A stretch of 64,000 bases of DNA. Origin: Acinetobacter albensis (GTDB lineage: Bacteria > Pseudomonadota > Gammaproteobacteria > Pseudomonadales > Moraxellaceae). A program made the position numbers and the translations under genes. Location: contig NZ_FMBK01000001.1 in the NCBI RefSeq assembly GCF_900095025.1, positions 225,743-289,742 on the forward strand. The letters run 5' to 3'. The notes under the pieces were generated by a model. It was not told the origin of the DNA. It did no database searches and worked only from the letters and a program-made list of their open reading frames with translations. This document shows positions 19,013-30,498 of this stretch, piece after piece; positions within the stretch are counted from its first letter, which is position 1, and every line of letters starts with the position of its first letter.

Positions 19013-20029
19013 CTAGGCCTGATTCATCAGAATCACAGCACCAGTCACTAGCAAGTTGACCAACGCCAATGGCAAACAAATTTTCCAACCAAAGTTCATC
19101 ACTTGGTCATAACGTGGACGCATTAATGAGCCACGAGCCAAGACAAACATCATTACAAAGAATGCTGTTTTAATAATGAACCAGAATACAGGTGGAATAA
19201 ACGGAATTTCTAAGTTGAACGGCGCAAGCCAGCCACCAAAGAATAAAGTCACGATCAATGCTGAGATAAGAACCACGTTGACATATTCTGCAACGAAGAA
19301 CATCCCCCATTTCATACCGCCATATTCAACATGATAGCCTTCAGCTAACTCTTGTTCTGCTTCAGGTTGGTCAAATGGATGACGATGCGTAACTGCAACC
19401 CCCGCCACAATAAAGATGAGGAAACCTAAGAATTGTGGAATAACGAACCAAACATCACGTTGTGCTTCAACAATTTCACGCATATTGAATGAACCCGCAA
19501 TTGCGACCACACCCATCAGTGAAATACCCAAAAACACTTCATAAGAAATCGTTTGCGCAGCAGAACGTAGACCACCTAATAACGCATATTTGTTATTCGA
19601 TGCCCAACCACCAAACAGTACGGCATACACTGCAATACCCGCCATTGCCATAAAGAACAATAAGCCAATGCTCATGTCCGCAACACCGAGTGTTGGGCTA
19701 ACAGGAATCACCATGAATGATAGCACTGCAGTTGCCATCGCCACTGCAGGTGCTAAACGGAACGTCAGTTTGTCCGCAAATTTCGGTGTCCAATCTTCTT
19801 TAAACATGATTTTCAGCATGTCGGCAACAATCTGGAACATTCCTCCAGGGCCAACGCGGTTTGGACCATAACGGTCTTGCCACAATGCCAGTAAACGACG
19901 CTCGATGAATGACATCAATGCAGCAACCAGCACCACCACCAGTAAAATGACAATCGCTTGAATCACTGAATAAGCAATTGGCCAGTTTTCAGCCCAAAGC
20001 GGTGTTTGACGTATTAATTCTTGTTCCAT
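19013..20029 (-). CDS. nuoH: NADH-quinone oxidoreductase subunit H
   Basis: A 338-residue membrane subunit forming the quinone entry chamber at the junction of the two arms. The conserved [26 protein letters not shown] and the acidic loop [22 protein letters not shown] are present. The length is close to E. coli NuoH. It lies four bases after nuoG. Confidence 0.95.
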   Translation of the reverse strand: MEQELIRQTPLWAENWPIAYSVIQAIVILLVVVLVAALMSFIERRLLALWQDRYGPNRVGPGGMFQIVADMLKIMFKEDWTPKFADKLTFRLAPAVAMATAVLSFMVIPVSPTLGVADMSIGLLFFMAMAGIAVYAVLFGGWASNNKYALLGGLRSAAQTISYEVFLGISLMGVVAIAGSFNMREIVEAQRDVWFVIPQFLGFLIFIVAGVAVTHRHPFDQPEAEQELAEGYHVEYGGMKWGMFFVAEYVNVVLISALIVTLFFGGWLAPFNLEIPFIPPVFWFIIKTAFFVMMFVLARGSLMRPRYDQVMNFGWKICLPLALVNLLVTGAVILMNQA

Positions 20030-20032
20030 GAA

Positions 20033-22717
20033 TTACACTCCTACCGCGACTGAAACAGGTTCTGCCAAAGATACTGTTGGTGCTAAACCAATTGGATAAC
20101 CAATATAACCTGCGGGTAAATATTCAATCACTTGTACCGGAAGACTAATAGTGGCTTCACCTGCTTGCACAGTAATTTTTTGGCCATCTTGCACATTTAA
20201 ACGCGCAGCATCTTGCTCACCGACAGTAAACATTGCATTTGGAATACGAGATTCCATTGCTGCTGTTTTCACCGTAAATTCACCTGAAGCAAAAATGTGA
20301 TGCATCGGTACTAAACGGAAACTTTCTGCATGTGCAACAACGGGCGTAGGTGCAACGAAAGTACGTGCAGCACGTTTTGCTAAACGATCAAATAAACGAA
20401 CGCCAGAATCACCACCTTTTAAATGACCACCCACCTTGTCTTGGAATTTATTCCAAGCTTGTGGCGAATTCCAACCTGCAGACCATGCAAATGGAACTAA
20501 TGCCGCTGGTGTTTCAGCTCCCACATAACCTTCCATCGAGAACGTTAATGCAGAATCTAAATCAATCGGTTGTTTTGGCTCATGGACAGATAATGGCGCA
20601 CGCATTGCGGTACGACCTGAATAACGACGTGGCTCACGTGCAACTTTTAGACCATGTACACGGAAACCTGCATCTGGTGCAACATCTTGAATGCCTTCCA
20701 ATGCTGGAACATTCTTGGCAACAGCTTCAACCACGTCATCTAACAATGTCCATGAAATCGCTTTACCTTTAAGACCAGTTTCAAGGGCATGTAACCAACG
20801 CCATGACTCTTTAATTGCTAATTCTGGTTTGTAATAGCTTGGGTCGTAGACTTGATAGAAACGTTGTGCACGGCCCTCTTGAGAAACGACAGTACCATCA
20901 CCTTCAGCAAAACTTGCCGCAGAAAGCACAATAGATGCTTTCGCAACAGTTGCAGTTTCAGAATGATCAAGCACGATAATATCGTTGGCTTTGGCCAATG
21001 CTGCATCAACTTGAGCCGTTGGTAAACGACGATATAGGTCATTTTCCACGACAATGATCGCATCATAATCTTGGGCAAATGCTTGCTCTAAACTTTGACC
21101 ACCGAAAATTGCTAAGCCCATCGAATTCACTTCAGGCACAGTTAAAGTCAAGCCTGCATGTGAACCCAAGTTTTGAGCAACTTGCGCTGCCGCCTCCATG
21201 ATCGCTGGATCTTGTAGGCTTGTACCCGAGATGATCAATGGTTTTTTTGCTGCTTTTAAGGTATCAGCAATAGTCTGAGCAAATGCTTTAGCATCGTCAT
21301 CCAAACCAGTCACAGACTCACCCGCAACTGCAGCAGCAATTGCAAAGCCTAAACGCGCAATATCATTTGGAGAAGCAACCACTTCACCTGTTGCAACGTC
21401 GGCTAAACGGGTTTGTGTTGCAGCCAAAATGTAAATCGGAGATTTTTCATCCTGTGCAATACGTTGAACTGGTTCAGCCAACCACTCTTGCGTACGACGT
21501 TCTGCTGCCATTTCTTTGGCTTTGTTTTTTGAAGCCTGACGAACAGATAAAGCCATACGTGGTGCAGTTTGTGTTAGGTCTTCACCCAAAATCAACACGG
21601 CATCATAGCTTTCAATTTCACGCATACCAGGGTTATAAACACCTTCGGTTTGCATAATTGATGCAGCTAACTCAACCAATTTTTGCTCTTTTTGAGATAA
21701 ACCAGTAGAGAAATTTTCTTGGCCCACCAATTCACGCAGTGCAAAATTTGACTCTAAACTTGCACGTGGTGAACCAATACCTAAGACTTTTTTACCTTGG
21801 ATATTTTCAATCACTGTGTCTAATGCTTGATCTACAGAAACTGTAGTCACATTTACGCCATCACGGAATTGAGGTTGGCGTGGACGATCTGCACGGTTCA
21901 CATAACCTGTACCGAAACGACCTTTGTCGCATAGGAAGTATTGGTTCACGTCACCATTGAAGCGATTTTCGACACGGCGAAGCTCGCCATAACGTTCACC
22001 CGGAGAGATATTACAACCTGAAGAACAACCTTGGCATACGCTTGGCGCATACTGCATGTCCCATTTACGGTTGTAACGTTCAGAATGCGTTTTATCGGTA
22101 AATACACCAGTCGGACACACTTCAGTCAAGTTACCCGAAAATTCAGACTCTAAAGTACCGGACTCAGGACGACCAAAGTAAACACGTGACGCGCTTGCAT
22201 ACACACCAAAGTCCGTACCACCCGCATAGTCGTTGTAGTAACGAACACAACGGTAACATGCAATACAACGGTTCATTTCATGTGAAATGAATGAGCCTAG
22301 CTCTTGGTTGTAGTGCGTACGTTTAGTGAAACGATAGCGACGACGATCGTGTTGTGTCATCACCGTCATATCTTGTAAATGACAATGACCACCCTCTTCA
22401 CACACTGGACAGTCGTGTGGGTGATTGGTCATTAAAAATTCAACAATCGATGCACGAAAATCTTTTGCTTCTTTGTCTTCAATCGAAATAAAGGTATTGT
22501 CAGATGCTGGTGTCATACATGACATGACCAAGCGACCACGCGTATCTTCTGGGTTCGCATATTGAGTCACGGCACATTGACGGCAAGAACCGACTGAACC
22601 TAAGGACGGATGCCAACAAAAGTATGGAATATCAATACCCAAAGATAAGCATGCTTGTAGCAAGTTCTCTGAGCCATTGACTTCATACGATTTGCCATCG
22701 ACATGAATTGTAGCCAT
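20033..22717 (-). CDS. nuoG: NADH-quinone oxidoreductase subunit G
   Basis: An 894-residue iron-sulphur subunit. The N-terminal 2Fe-2S cluster uses C34, C45, C48 and C67. The His/Cys motif [14 protein letters not shown] and the CIACYRC motif hold two 4Fe-4S clusters. A further CQGCSSGC motif near residue 230 marks the off-pathway N7 cluster, found in only part of the family, including E. coli. A molybdopterin-oxidoreductase-like domain without cofactor follows. The length is close to E. coli NuoG (about 908). Confidence 0.95.
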   Translation of the reverse strand: MATIHVDGKSYEVNGSENLLQACLSLGIDIPYFCWHPSLGSVGSCRQCAVTQYANPEDTRGRLVMSCMTPASDNTFISIEDKEAKDFRASIVEFLMTNHPHDCPVCEEGGHCHLQDMTVMTQHDRRRYRFTKRTHYNQELGSFISHEMNRCIACYRCVRYYNDYAGGTDFGVYASASRVYFGRPESGTLESEFSGNLTEVCPTGVFTDKTHSERYNRKWDMQYAPSVCQGCSSGCNISPGERYGELRRVENRFNGDVNQYFLCDKGRFGTGYVNRADRPRQPQFRDGVNVTTVSVDQALDTVIENIQGKKVLGIGSPRASLESNFALRELVGQENFSTGLSQKEQKLVELAASIMQTEGVYNPGMREIESYDAVLILGEDLTQTAPRMALSVRQASKNKAKEMAAERRTQEWLAEPVQRIAQDEKSPIYILAATQTRLADVATGEVVASPNDIARLGFAIAAAVAGESVTGLDDDAKAFAQTIADTLKAAKKPLIISGTSLQDPAIMEAAAQVAQNLGSHAGLTLTVPEVNSMGLAIFGGQSLEQAFAQDYDAIIVVENDLYRRLPTAQVDAALAKANDIIVLDHSETATVAKASIVLSAASFAEGDGTVVSQEGRAQRFYQVYDPSYYKPELAIKESWRWLHALETGLKGKAISWTLLDDVVEAVAKNVPALEGIQDVAPDAGFRVHGLKVAREPRRYSGRTAMRAPLSVHEPKQPIDLDSALTFSMEGYVGAETPAALVPFAWSAGWNSPQAWNKFQDKVGGHLKGGDSGVRLFDRLAKRAARTFVAPTPVVAHAESFRLVPMHHIFASGEFTVKTAAMESRIPNAMFTVGEQDAARLNVQDGQKITVQAGEATISLPVQVIEYLPAGYIGYPIGLAPTVSLAEPVSVAVGV

Positions 22718-22728
22718 AGTCGAATTCC

Positions 22729-24060
22729 TTAAACTTGTTCAGCGTGGCGGGCAGCAGCAAGCGGACTATTGGTCACTTTTGCTTCAAACTCGCTACGGAA
22801 ATATTTGAGTGCGCCCATCAACGGCTCCATCGCACCTGGTGCGTGAGCACAGAAGGTCTTACCAATCCACAATTTACGGGTAAGTTCAGAGAGATGCTCA
22901 ATGTCTTCCATCTTCCCCTCACCCGTTTCAAGTGCTTTGAGTGCTTTTACAGCCCAAGGTAAGCCATCACGGCAAGGTGTACAGAAACCGCATGATTCAC
23001 GTGCAAAGAACTCTTCTAAGTTACGTGTTGCAGACACCATGCATTGAGTTTCATCAACCACCATCAGCAAACATGTGCCTAAACGTGAACCTGCTTTCAT
23101 GATACTTTCAGCATCCATCGGCAAATCAATATGTTCGGCCGCCAAAAAGTCGGTTGATGCGCCCCCTGGTAACCACGCTTTAAGGGTTAAGCCATCACGC
23201 ATACCACCCGCATGATCTTCAATCACTTCACGTGCAGTCGTACCAAACGGTAGTTCCCAAAGACCTGGAAATTTTACTTTACCTGATGCGCCATAAATTT
23301 TAGTGCCTGGATCTTTAGACTTGCCCGCAGACAAACCGACATACCATTCAGGGCCACGCAAAATAATGGCAGGCAAGTTATTAAAGGTTTCGACATTATT
23401 GACAATCGTCGGACGTCCCCAAGCACCCGCAACTTGTGGGAATGGTGGTTTAGTCCGTGGATTTGCACGACGACCTTCAAGCGAGTTAATCAATGCAGTT
23501 TCTTCACCACAAATATAACGCCCCGCACCAGTGTGCACGTGCATTTCAAAGTTCCAGCCAGTACCGAGGATATTTTCACCCAAGTAGCCTTTGGCACGAA
23601 TTTGCTCTAAAGCCTCATTTAAGTAACCAGCCGCTTCAATGTATTCACCACGGATGAAGATATAACCTTGAGTCGCTTCCAAGGTATATGCTGCAATCAA
23701 CATACCTTCGATCAATTGATGTGGAAGTTTTTCCATCAACAAACGGTCTTTGAATGTGCCCGGTTCCATTTCATCGGCATTACAGATCAAGTAACGAGGG
23801 CCACCATCATTGGGTGCCATCAATGACCATTTAATCCCAGCGGGGAAACCTGCACCACCACGACCTTTTACTGTGGCAGCTTTAATGACATCAAGTACTT
23901 CAGTGGGTTTTAGCTCAATCGCCTTTTTAAAACCCGCATAACCTTCTAGAGCTTCGTAATCATCAGCACTACGCACATGTTCTTGTTTGCTCAAGCGCCA
24001 AGTGAGTGGATGAGTTTCCGGATTACCGTCGCCATAAATTGGTTTTGGTTCAGTATTCAT
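22729..24060 (-). CDS. nuoF: NADH-quinone oxidoreductase subunit F (NADH-binding)
   Basis: A 443-residue flavoprotein that oxidises NADH. The glycine-rich NADH/FMN loop [10 protein letters not shown] is at 66-75, and the N3 4Fe-4S ligands are in [12 protein letters not shown] near 357. Its ATG overlaps the nuoE stop codon by four bases, so NuoE and NuoF, which form the NADH dehydrogenase module, are translated together. Confidence 0.96.
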   Translation of the reverse strand: MNTEPKPIYGDGNPETHPLTWRLSKQEHVRSADDYEALEGYAGFKKAIELKPTEVLDVIKAATVKGRGGAGFPAGIKWSLMAPNDGGPRYLICNADEMEPGTFKDRLLMEKLPHQLIEGMLIAAYTLEATQGYIFIRGEYIEAAGYLNEALEQIRAKGYLGENILGTGWNFEMHVHTGAGRYICGEETALINSLEGRRANPRTKPPFPQVAGAWGRPTIVNNVETFNNLPAIILRGPEWYVGLSAGKSKDPGTKIYGASGKVKFPGLWELPFGTTAREVIEDHAGGMRDGLTLKAWLPGGASTDFLAAEHIDLPMDAESIMKAGSRLGTCLLMVVDETQCMVSATRNLEEFFARESCGFCTPCRDGLPWAVKALKALETGEGKMEDIEHLSELTRKLWIGKTFCAHAPGAMEPLMGALKYFRSEFEAKVTNSPLAAARHAEQV

Positions 24061-24566
24061 ACATACTTCTCCAATAACTGTTTAACTGAAGTCACTTCAA
24101 CTAAGCCGTGAGTATCTTCATCAATCATTAAGGTTGGACCTTTGTCACAGTTGCCCAAACAGCAAATCGGTAGCAAAGTAAAACGACCGTCCGCAGTGGT
24201 TTGACCAAACTGAACACCCAATTCACGTTGGAATGCTTCGGCTAAGGTTTCTGCACCCATCAAAAAGCAGGCAATTGAGTCACAAAGTAAAATGACATGA
24301 CGGCCTACAGGTTGACGATAAATACGATTATAGAAAGTCGCAACACCTTCTAAATCTGCCACACTAATCGTGAGTAATTGCGCAATAGCATTCATTTGCG
24401 CATCATCTACCCAACCATTACGGCGTTGTACACCTTTGAGCGCATCAAGTGATGCTGCACGTGGGTACGGATAGTGCCCCATGTGATGTTCAATTTCATG
24501 AATTTCTTCCGAAGTCAAAATTCCTTCAACATTCACACGTGGCTTTTTATCAGTCAAAATCATCAT
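24057..24566 (-). CDS. nuoE: NADH-quinone oxidoreductase subunit E
   Basis: A 169-residue thioredoxin-fold subunit binding 2Fe-2S cluster N1a. The four ligands are C95, C100, C136 and C140. I chose the ATG at 24566 because GGGGG lies nine bases upstream; the longer frame to 24611 runs back into nuoCD and has no ribosome-binding site. The TAG of nuoCD lies 13 bases upstream of this start. Confidence 0.93.
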   Translation of the reverse strand: MMILTDKKPRVNVEGILTSEEIHEIEHHMGHYPYPRAASLDALKGVQRRNGWVDDAQMNAIAQLLTISVADLEGVATFYNRIYRQPVGRHVILLCDSIACFLMGAETLAEAFQRELGVQFGQTTADGRFTLLPICCLGNCDKGPTLMIDEDTHGLVEVTSVKQLLEKYV

Positions 24567-24579
24567 AATGCGTTTCCCC

Positions 24580-26367
24580 CTAGCGATCCACGTCAGCCAT
24601 AACCACGTCAATGGTCGCCAAATAAATGATTAAGTCAGACATTAAGCTGCCATTAATCACAGAAGGCATTTGCTGTAAATGCGTGAAGGTTGGCGTACGA
24701 ATACGAGTTCGATAACTCATCGTTGACTTATCTGAAGTCAAATAGTAGTTCGACGCACCTTTCACCACTTCCGCCATAACAGATGCTTCACCCGCAGGCA
24801 TAACAGGACCCCATGACACGCTTAAGAAGTGCGTAATCAAAGTTTCAATATCTTGTAATGTCTTGTCTTTCGGCGGTGGAACAGCTAAAGGATGATCTGC
24901 TTTATACGCACCAGAAGGCATGTTATCCAAACACTGCTTAACAATCTTTAGTGATTCATTAATTTCATTGAAATGTACCATCACACGAGCATAAGCATCG
25001 CCCTCATACTCTAAAGGTACTTCAAACTCGTAATTTTCATAACCACTATAAGGACGATATTTACGAACATCGAAATCAATGCCTGTTGCACGTAAACCTG
25101 TACCTGTGACACCCCAAGCCAATGCAGATTTTGCATCGTACTGAGCCACATTACGGGTACGACCAACAAACACCGAGTTTTTCAATGCAGCTGTATAGTA
25201 TTCATTCATACGCTTCGGCATCCAATCTAGGATTTCGCGAATGAGATGCTGCCAGTTGTTTGGAAGATCGTGTGCAGTACCGCCAATACGGAACCACGCA
25301 GGATGCATACGGTAGCCAGTAATCGCTTCGATTGCATCATAGATTTTTTGACGGTCGGCAAACATATAGAATACAGGGGTCATACCACCCGCATCTTGAA
25401 TCGCAGTACCAATAAATAATAAATGGTTATTGATACGGAATAACTCAGACATCATCACACGGATACACTGCGCGCGATCAGGCACAGTAATTCCCGCCAT
25501 CTGCTCCACACCCATGACATAAGGCATGTTTTGCGCACAACCACCCAAGTAGTCTACACGGTCGGTATAAGGAATGAATGAATGCCACGTTTGACGTTCA
25601 GCCATCTTTTCCACACCACGATGGTGATAACCGATATCAGGCACACAGTCTTTCACTTCTTCGCCATCTAACTGCAAAATGATACGGAATGCACCGTGTG
25701 CAGATGGATGGTTCGGACCTAAGTTCAAGAACATGAAATCTTCGTCAGCATTACCACGTGACAGTCCCCAATCTTCAGGCACAAAACGTAGGTGTTCTTG
25801 CTCGAAATCTTGCTTCGCTTGATTCTGCATATACGGTGTATATTCAGTGGCACGGGCAGAATATTCTTTACGTAGCGGGTGACCTTCCCAATATGTTGGC
25901 AACAAAATACGACGGAGCATTGGATGCCCATCAAAATTGATCCCGAACATATCGTAAGCTTCACGTTCGTACCAATTGGCATTTGGCCAAATATTGGTTG
26001 TTGTTTGAATATTAAGATCACTCTCATTCAACGCAACTTTAATACGAATATCACTATTACGCTCAAGCGATAACAGGTGATAAAACACAGTAAAGTCTGA
26101 TGCAGGTAAACCGTCACGGTGAGTACGTAAACGCTCATCTACTGCAGACAAGTCAAACAACATCACGTATGGACGTGCGACTTTCCGCAAGAACATTAAA
26201 ACGTCTTGTACACGTGCGCGCTCAACCCAGACTGTCGGAAAGTCTTCAAAAGTCGCTTGCACATAGAAGTTCTCACCAAATTTGGTTTTGAGTTCTTCTA
26301 CAATTGCAAATGCAGGGCGTGAATCAACAGGCGTTGACTCTGGCATAGCAATGTCAGTTTCAGCCAT
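24580..26367 (-). CDS. nuoCD: NADH-quinone oxidoreductase fused subunits C/D
   Basis: A 595-residue fusion. Residues 1 to about 190 are NuoC (30-kDa subunit; [22 protein letters not shown] is the signature). Residues from about 200 are NuoD (49-kDa subunit; [22 protein letters not shown] holds quinone-site residues). The fusion is characteristic of gammaproteobacteria such as Escherichia, Pseudomonas and Acinetobacter. It stands 87 bases from nuoB; the gap contains a small hairpin (CACCC/GGGTG at 26418-26432) with no T-run. Confidence 0.96.
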   Translation of the reverse strand: MAETDIAMPESTPVDSRPAFAIVEELKTKFGENFYVQATFEDFPTVWVERARVQDVLMFLRKVARPYVMLFDLSAVDERLRTHRDGLPASDFTVFYHLLSLERNSDIRIKVALNESDLNIQTTTNIWPNANWYEREAYDMFGINFDGHPMLRRILLPTYWEGHPLRKEYSARATEYTPYMQNQAKQDFEQEHLRFVPEDWGLSRGNADEDFMFLNLGPNHPSAHGAFRIILQLDGEEVKDCVPDIGYHHRGVEKMAERQTWHSFIPYTDRVDYLGGCAQNMPYVMGVEQMAGITVPDRAQCIRVMMSELFRINNHLLFIGTAIQDAGGMTPVFYMFADRQKIYDAIEAITGYRMHPAWFRIGGTAHDLPNNWQHLIREILDWMPKRMNEYYTAALKNSVFVGRTRNVAQYDAKSALAWGVTGTGLRATGIDFDVRKYRPYSGYENYEFEVPLEYEGDAYARVMVHFNEINESLKIVKQCLDNMPSGAYKADHPLAVPPPKDKTLQDIETLITHFLSVSWGPVMPAGEASVMAEVVKGASNYYLTSDKSTMSYRTRIRTPTFTHLQQMPSVINGSLMSDLIIYLATIDVVMADVDR

Positions 26368-26454
26368 TGGCTTGGCTTCCTATTTAATACAAATTCAGTC
26401 AACCTTAACGACAATTACACCCTAATCGGGTGCATCAATATTTCATCGTTAAAA

Positions 26455-27132
26455 TTATTTAATTTCATCCATAGAGCGTAAATTTTTCACGGCAATACGT
26501 TCAGCATTTTTACGGTCACGTTCAGGCTGCATCTTTGGCTTATATACGGGCTGAAGATCATCACCAATGACCGCTGAAAGTGGTCGGCGCTCAAGTTGAA
26601 TTTGGTCTTGGAGTAACATTAATGCTTGCAATAATGCCTCAGGACGTGGAGGACAACCTGGAATGTAAACATCAACAGGAATGATTTTATCTACACCCTG
26701 TACCACAGAATAAATGTCATACATACCACCAGAGTTTGCACAAGCACCCATTGAGATCACCCATTTAGGCTCTAACATTTGCTCGTATAAACGCTGAATA
26801 ACAGGAGCCATTTTGACAAAGCAAGTCCCTGCGACAATCATTAAATCGGCCTGACGTGGCGACGCACGAATAACCTCAGCACCAAAACGTGACATGTCGT
26901 GCACACCCGTTAAGGTCGTTGCATATTCCACATAACAGCATGATGTACCAAAGTTAAAAGGCCATACCGAATTTTTACGGCCCCAGTTTACAGCTGTATG
27001 TACCACGTCCTCTAAACGAGTCATGAATACATTTTTATTCACTTCTTCTTCAAGCGGATCGGTTACGATTTGACGCTCTTGAAGTGGATATTGATCAGCA
27101 TTCGGATTCGCACGGGTTAATGTATATTTCAT
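26455..27132 (-). CDS. nuoB: NADH-quinone oxidoreductase subunit B
   Basis: A 225-residue subunit carrying the terminal cluster N2 that reduces quinone. The ligands are the tandem C65-C66 (GTSCCYVEY), C131 (MGACANSGG) and C160 (PGCPPRPE), the exact family pattern. The C-terminal ~40 residues are basic and probably disordered. It lies six bases after nuoA. Confidence 0.96.
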   Translation of the reverse strand: MKYTLTRANPNADQYPLQERQIVTDPLEEEVNKNVFMTRLEDVVHTAVNWGRKNSVWPFNFGTSCCYVEYATTLTGVHDMSRFGAEVIRASPRQADLMIVAGTCFVKMAPVIQRLYEQMLEPKWVISMGACANSGGMYDIYSVVQGVDKIIPVDVYIPGCPPRPEALLQALMLLQDQIQLERRPLSAVIGDDLQPVYKPKMQPERDRKNAERIAVKNLRSMDEIK

Positions 27133-27138
27133 CCCGAG

Positions 27139-27687
27139 TTACTCCTTAATAGATGATGTAGCCGGTGTTTTTGCTTTCACACGACCAGAAGATTGAGCAG
27201 GTATCTGACCAGTAGGGTCGATCACCAACTCTTCAATAGAGTTAAAACGAGTAATCTCTGCAATATCCATATTCGCTGAGCCTAGTTTAGGTTTAATCCC
27301 TGCTGCTTTACGACGGTCTGAAGGTGCCCAATTTAGAGCACCAGTTGAAAGTTCATAAATCAAGCCAACGAGTAAAACTAAAATAAATACAGCGGCTGTT
27401 GCAAAACCCACCCAACCCACTTCACGAACAGACGTTGCCCATGCATATAGATAAAGTGCTTCTAAATCGAAAACGACAAAGAAAATTGCAACCAAATAGA
27501 ACTTAGCAGACAAGCGGATACGTGCGCCACCAGCACCTACCACACCTGACTCAAACTGTTCTTGCTTTGCACGGCCCCATGATTTACCCCCAAGGAGTAA
27601 AGGAACAGTGAGCATAAAAACACAAAGAAATGTAACGCCGATCACGAAGGCAATAATTGCCCATTCGTATGGAGTAATGGCACTCAT
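27139..27687 (-). CDS. nuoA: NADH-quinone oxidoreductase subunit A
   Basis: A 182-residue membrane subunit with three helices and the conserved acidic loop [22 protein letters not shown]. NuoA is usually about 120-147 residues; the extra ~40 C-terminal residues here (from [12 protein letters not shown]) are polar, with a threonine/serine/lysine-rich tail. AGGAG lies nine bases upstream of the ATG. It is the first gene of the operon, and the promoter should lie in the AT-rich gap upstream. Confidence 0.95.
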   Translation of the reverse strand: MSAITPYEWAIIAFVIGVTFLCVFMLTVPLLLGGKSWGRAKQEQFESGVVGAGGARIRLSAKFYLVAIFFVVFDLEALYLYAWATSVREVGWVGFATAAVFILVLLVGLIYELSTGALNWAPSDRRKAAGIKPKLGSANMDIAEITRFNSIEELVIDPTGQIPAQSSGRVKAKTPATSSIKE

Positions 27688-28359
27688 GCGGGGATAACTC
27701 CTGGCAGGCCTAATTTATTAACAAAGAATGCATGTATTGGCCTTCAAATACACCAAACACAAAATTAATCCCGCCAATTGTACCTGATTGATGATGTATC
27801 TTGCTAGCTTATAAGTCTTAGCCTTTTGGATGATTTTTTAGTCATATTTGATTTTTTATAAAGCCTAAAGCCTGTAAGACCTAATTCATCGTTTTATTAA
27901 ATAAAAATAAGAAAAACGATTACTTTTTTCAAACCCATCTAACATAGACGAAAATTTAATCTCTTAGATGACTTTCAATTAAAAAATACCATCATTTAAA
28001 TATTCACTTTAACTTTTTCTTCGCTATTTGATGAGTCGTAATTTTTAATGGTTTCAAGTTATTCAAATATATTTATGAATGATTCGTGAAAATAAACCTA
28101 TTTTAAGCCACATTTTTCGAATCATTCAATTCTCATATTAAAAGCAGCCCTTTTAAACAGCACATTTTCTTTCTCTTATATCTAAAATTAATGTTACTTT
28201 TCATCATTTAAAAAGAATGATTTTAAATATCAATCGATAGGTAAATTTTACTGCTTTTATGTATTTTTTTTGCAACTCAACACATCTCCTACTGCATTTT
28301 TTGCGATATTTATGCTATTTCTATAACCACCCCTAAAACCAAAAATAAGGAATAAACAC
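27688..28359. other. 672-base AT-rich intergenic region between nuoA and a divergent hypothetical gene
   Basis: No convincing ORF or RNA gene is visible. The region must hold the nuo promoter (minus) and that of the 118-residue protein (plus), but I cannot place a clear -35/-10 pair. It contains an 11-bp perfect inverted repeat, TGAATGATTCG at 28076-28086 and CGAATCATTCA at 28118-28128, separated by 31 bases, and a related AATGATT element near 28216. These could be regulator half-sites. Confidence 0.5.
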
Positions 28360-28716
28360 ATGAGCTTAGAATACACACACAAACCTAATTATTTTTTCTT
28401 CGCACAACTTTTAGTGCGTCATGTGGAGGGATATATAGAAAAACACCCAGATGCTCAAAATGCGATTTTTGACCTCCGTGATGTCTATGAACTTTTTCGT
28501 CAAGACTTTGCATCTGCAACCACCAATCTTGATAGTATTTTAAACATTGCTGATGAATACAAAGTAGAAACTTTAAACGGTGACCAAAAATTGATTAGTC
28601 GCTATTCTATTGATGCTCAGAATAATGCACTCCTTCTCGATTTTAATGCAGATGCTTTAGAAAGTTTAAAACAAGGCAAACGAATTATTGAACCAGAAGC
28701 AACCAGTTTTGAATAA
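28360..28716 (+). CDS. Hypothetical cytoplasmic protein, 118 residues
   Basis: A soluble protein with helices early (YFFFAQLLVRHVEGYIEKHPDAQNAIFDLRDVYELF) and strands late. It starts with a good Shine-Dalgarno sequence (AAGGA, seven bases before the ATG). I recognise no family. It is monocistronic, ending in a strong terminator, and sits tail-to-tail with bfmS. There are no membrane segments or cysteines, so it is probably a small cytosolic regulator or accessory protein; the function is unknown. Confidence 0.7.
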   Translation: MSLEYTHKPNYFFFAQLLVRHVEGYIEKHPDAQNAIFDLRDVYELFRQDFASATTNLDSILNIADEYKVETLNGDQKLISRYSIDAQNNALLLDFNADALESLKQGKRIIEPEATSFE

Positions 28717-28724
28717 ATGACAAT

Positions 28725-28752
28725 AAAAAGCACCATCAGATGGTGCTTTTTA
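28725..28752. terminator. Bidirectional terminator between the 118-residue gene and bfmS
   Basis: Symmetric stem AAAAAGCACCATC/(G)ATGGTGCTTTTT with a 3-base loop. Both strands have an A-run before and a T-run after the stem, so it can serve both converging genes. Confidence 0.85.
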
Positions 28753-28813
28753 TTACCTCAACTCTTGAGTTAATCAAAAATTTATTTTCATGGGTTAATC
28801 TACTTAAGAATCT

Positions 28814-30469
28814 TTACTCTCTTTCAAACCCACTCAATTTCTTTTTTGTTTGATTAAATCCTTGAATTTTCAGAGGCCATGACATCGTAAAACGGGCACC
28901 ACCCAAAGTTGGGCTTTGATCAACGTCAATTTCCCCACCAAACCAGTAAGCAATCCGGCTCACAATAGATAAACCCAGACCATAACCACCAGAGGCTCGT
29001 GTCCGACTATCATCTAGCCGAGTAAATGCCTCAAATATTCTTTGACGCTCTTCTTCTGGTATGCCTGCGCCATCATCTTCCACTTGCACATAAGCATATC
29101 CATCATCATCAATTCCACCACTTACAATCACTTTATGATCACAGTAGCGCACTGCATTACCCACCAAATTTTGTACGACACGATGTAAGTAACGTCGTTC
29201 AGCATCCACCACCACATCAATAGAGGGTGCATGCAGCACAATTTCTTTTTGAGTTTTCAATGCTTCAGTTTCAACAACGACTTGATCAAGCACTTCAAAT
29301 AAGATAATTTTTTCAAAATCTAAAGATGGCGTCCCTTGCTCTAGTTTTGCATAGGTCATAATTTCATCAATTAAGGTATTGAGTGCTTCAATATCTTTAT
29401 CAATCATGTCAACTTGCTGCAAGCGGTAATCGTAATCTTCCTCTTCTGCCAACATCTCCATACCAAAACGAATACGTGCCACAGGCGTTCTCAGCTCATG
29501 CGAAACGGCTCTCATCAACTCTCGTTGCGCTTCGATCAGGCGTAAAATATGATCTGACATACTATTGTAGTTGGTGGCTAAACTTGCCATTTCATCTGTC
29601 CCATCGACAGGCAAACGCAACGTCATATCACCAGATTTCATCCGATGTAAGGCATAATTAACTTCACGTAAACGGCGTTGCATTGGCACCAAAAGACCAT
29701 ACACGCCTAAGCTCAAGACAAACAAACTCAATAAGGTAATGCCAGCTGCCAATTGAAAAGGCATCCAGTTAAAAAGCGGTACAGGGCCTAAAACCAAAAC
29801 TTCAGATGGGGAACTCGGAATTGGCGAAACAATCGAAATAGTCGTGCCACGCACTGATGCACTGTCACGATACAAAATGATGCTGTGATCCAAACGAAGT
29901 CGTCCAACTTGTTCAGAATCAAGTGGCAGGCTTTGAACCTTCACAATTTCGATAGGATAAGAAAAGTTTGATTGAATTTTGGCTAAATATTCTTTTTCTT
30001 GACCTGGGTAATACACCAGATAATCCAAAATAAAAATAGGCAGCGCTTTCATTTGGCGCTCGCCTATTTTATCCACTTTAATGTAGAGCAAATGCTTAGA
30101 ATCTTTTTGCAAACCAATAATGATAGAAGCTGCTGAATTCTCAGCATCATAACGAACCACAGCTTTACGATTAGAAATTCGTTTTTGTTCGGTTCGTGAC
30201 AACTCAACCTTAGCAGCATCTACATAATAAATCGGCAATTCCAGCAAATCAGCAGCATCTGAAATCCAATCAAGCTTTTGCTGCTCATTCGGCTGCCGTG
30301 CAATGCCCTCGCTAATGATATACGACACGCCATCGGTTAACGATTCACGATATTCTTGCGCACGCTGATAATTAATAATTTGTACCAATAAGTAAGCAAA
30401 TAAAGCAACCAAGGCGACTAAAATTACCAATCCTGCATAAATACGCAAAAATATACTGTGTTTAAACAA
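28814..30469 (-). CDS. bfmS: Sensor histidine kinase BfmS
   Basis: A 551-residue inner-membrane kinase. Helix 1 is at about 10-32, a periplasmic sensor domain spans 33-235, and helix 2 is at about 238-261. HAMP follows. The dimerisation/phosphoacceptor helix has AVSHELRTPVARIRF with the phosphorylated His324, and the ATPase domain has N box GNAVRYCD, G1 EDDGAGIP and G2 GYGLGLSIV. The translation start is TTG at 30467-30469, with AGGA seven bases upstream. It lies 29 bases after bfmR. In A. baumannii BfmRS controls biofilm, capsule and envelope stress; that role is transferred by similarity. Confidence 0.9.
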   Translation of the reverse strand: MFKHSIFLRIYAGLVILVALVALFAYLLVQIINYQRAQEYRESLTDGVSYIISEGIARQPNEQQKLDWISDAADLLELPIYYVDAAKVELSRTEQKRISNRKAVVRYDAENSAASIIIGLQKDSKHLLYIKVDKIGERQMKALPIFILDYLVYYPGQEKEYLAKIQSNFSYPIEIVKVQSLPLDSEQVGRLRLDHSIILYRDSASVRGTTISIVSPIPSSPSEVLVLGPVPLFNWMPFQLAAGITLLSLFVLSLGVYGLLVPMQRRLREVNYALHRMKSGDMTLRLPVDGTDEMASLATNYNSMSDHILRLIEAQRELMRAVSHELRTPVARIRFGMEMLAEEEDYDYRLQQVDMIDKDIEALNTLIDEIMTYAKLEQGTPSLDFEKIILFEVLDQVVVETEALKTQKEIVLHAPSIDVVVDAERRYLHRVVQNLVGNAVRYCDHKVIVSGGIDDDGYAYVQVEDDGAGIPEEERQRIFEAFTRLDDSRTRASGGYGLGLSIVSRIAYWFGGEIDVDQSPTLGGARFTMSWPLKIQGFNQTKKKLSGFERE

Positions 30470-30498
30470 GAGCGTGTCCTATCAAATAAGCGGAACGA

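Noticed and set aside
20350..20772. 140-codon open frame antisense to nuoG
   Set aside because: Overlaps a certain complex I gene, encodes a low-complexity His/Gln/Leu-rich product and lacks a start signal.
26418..26432. Terminator between nuoB and nuoCD
   Set aside because: Stem is only 5 bp with no T-run, and the genes are clearly one operon; at most it is a processing hairpin.
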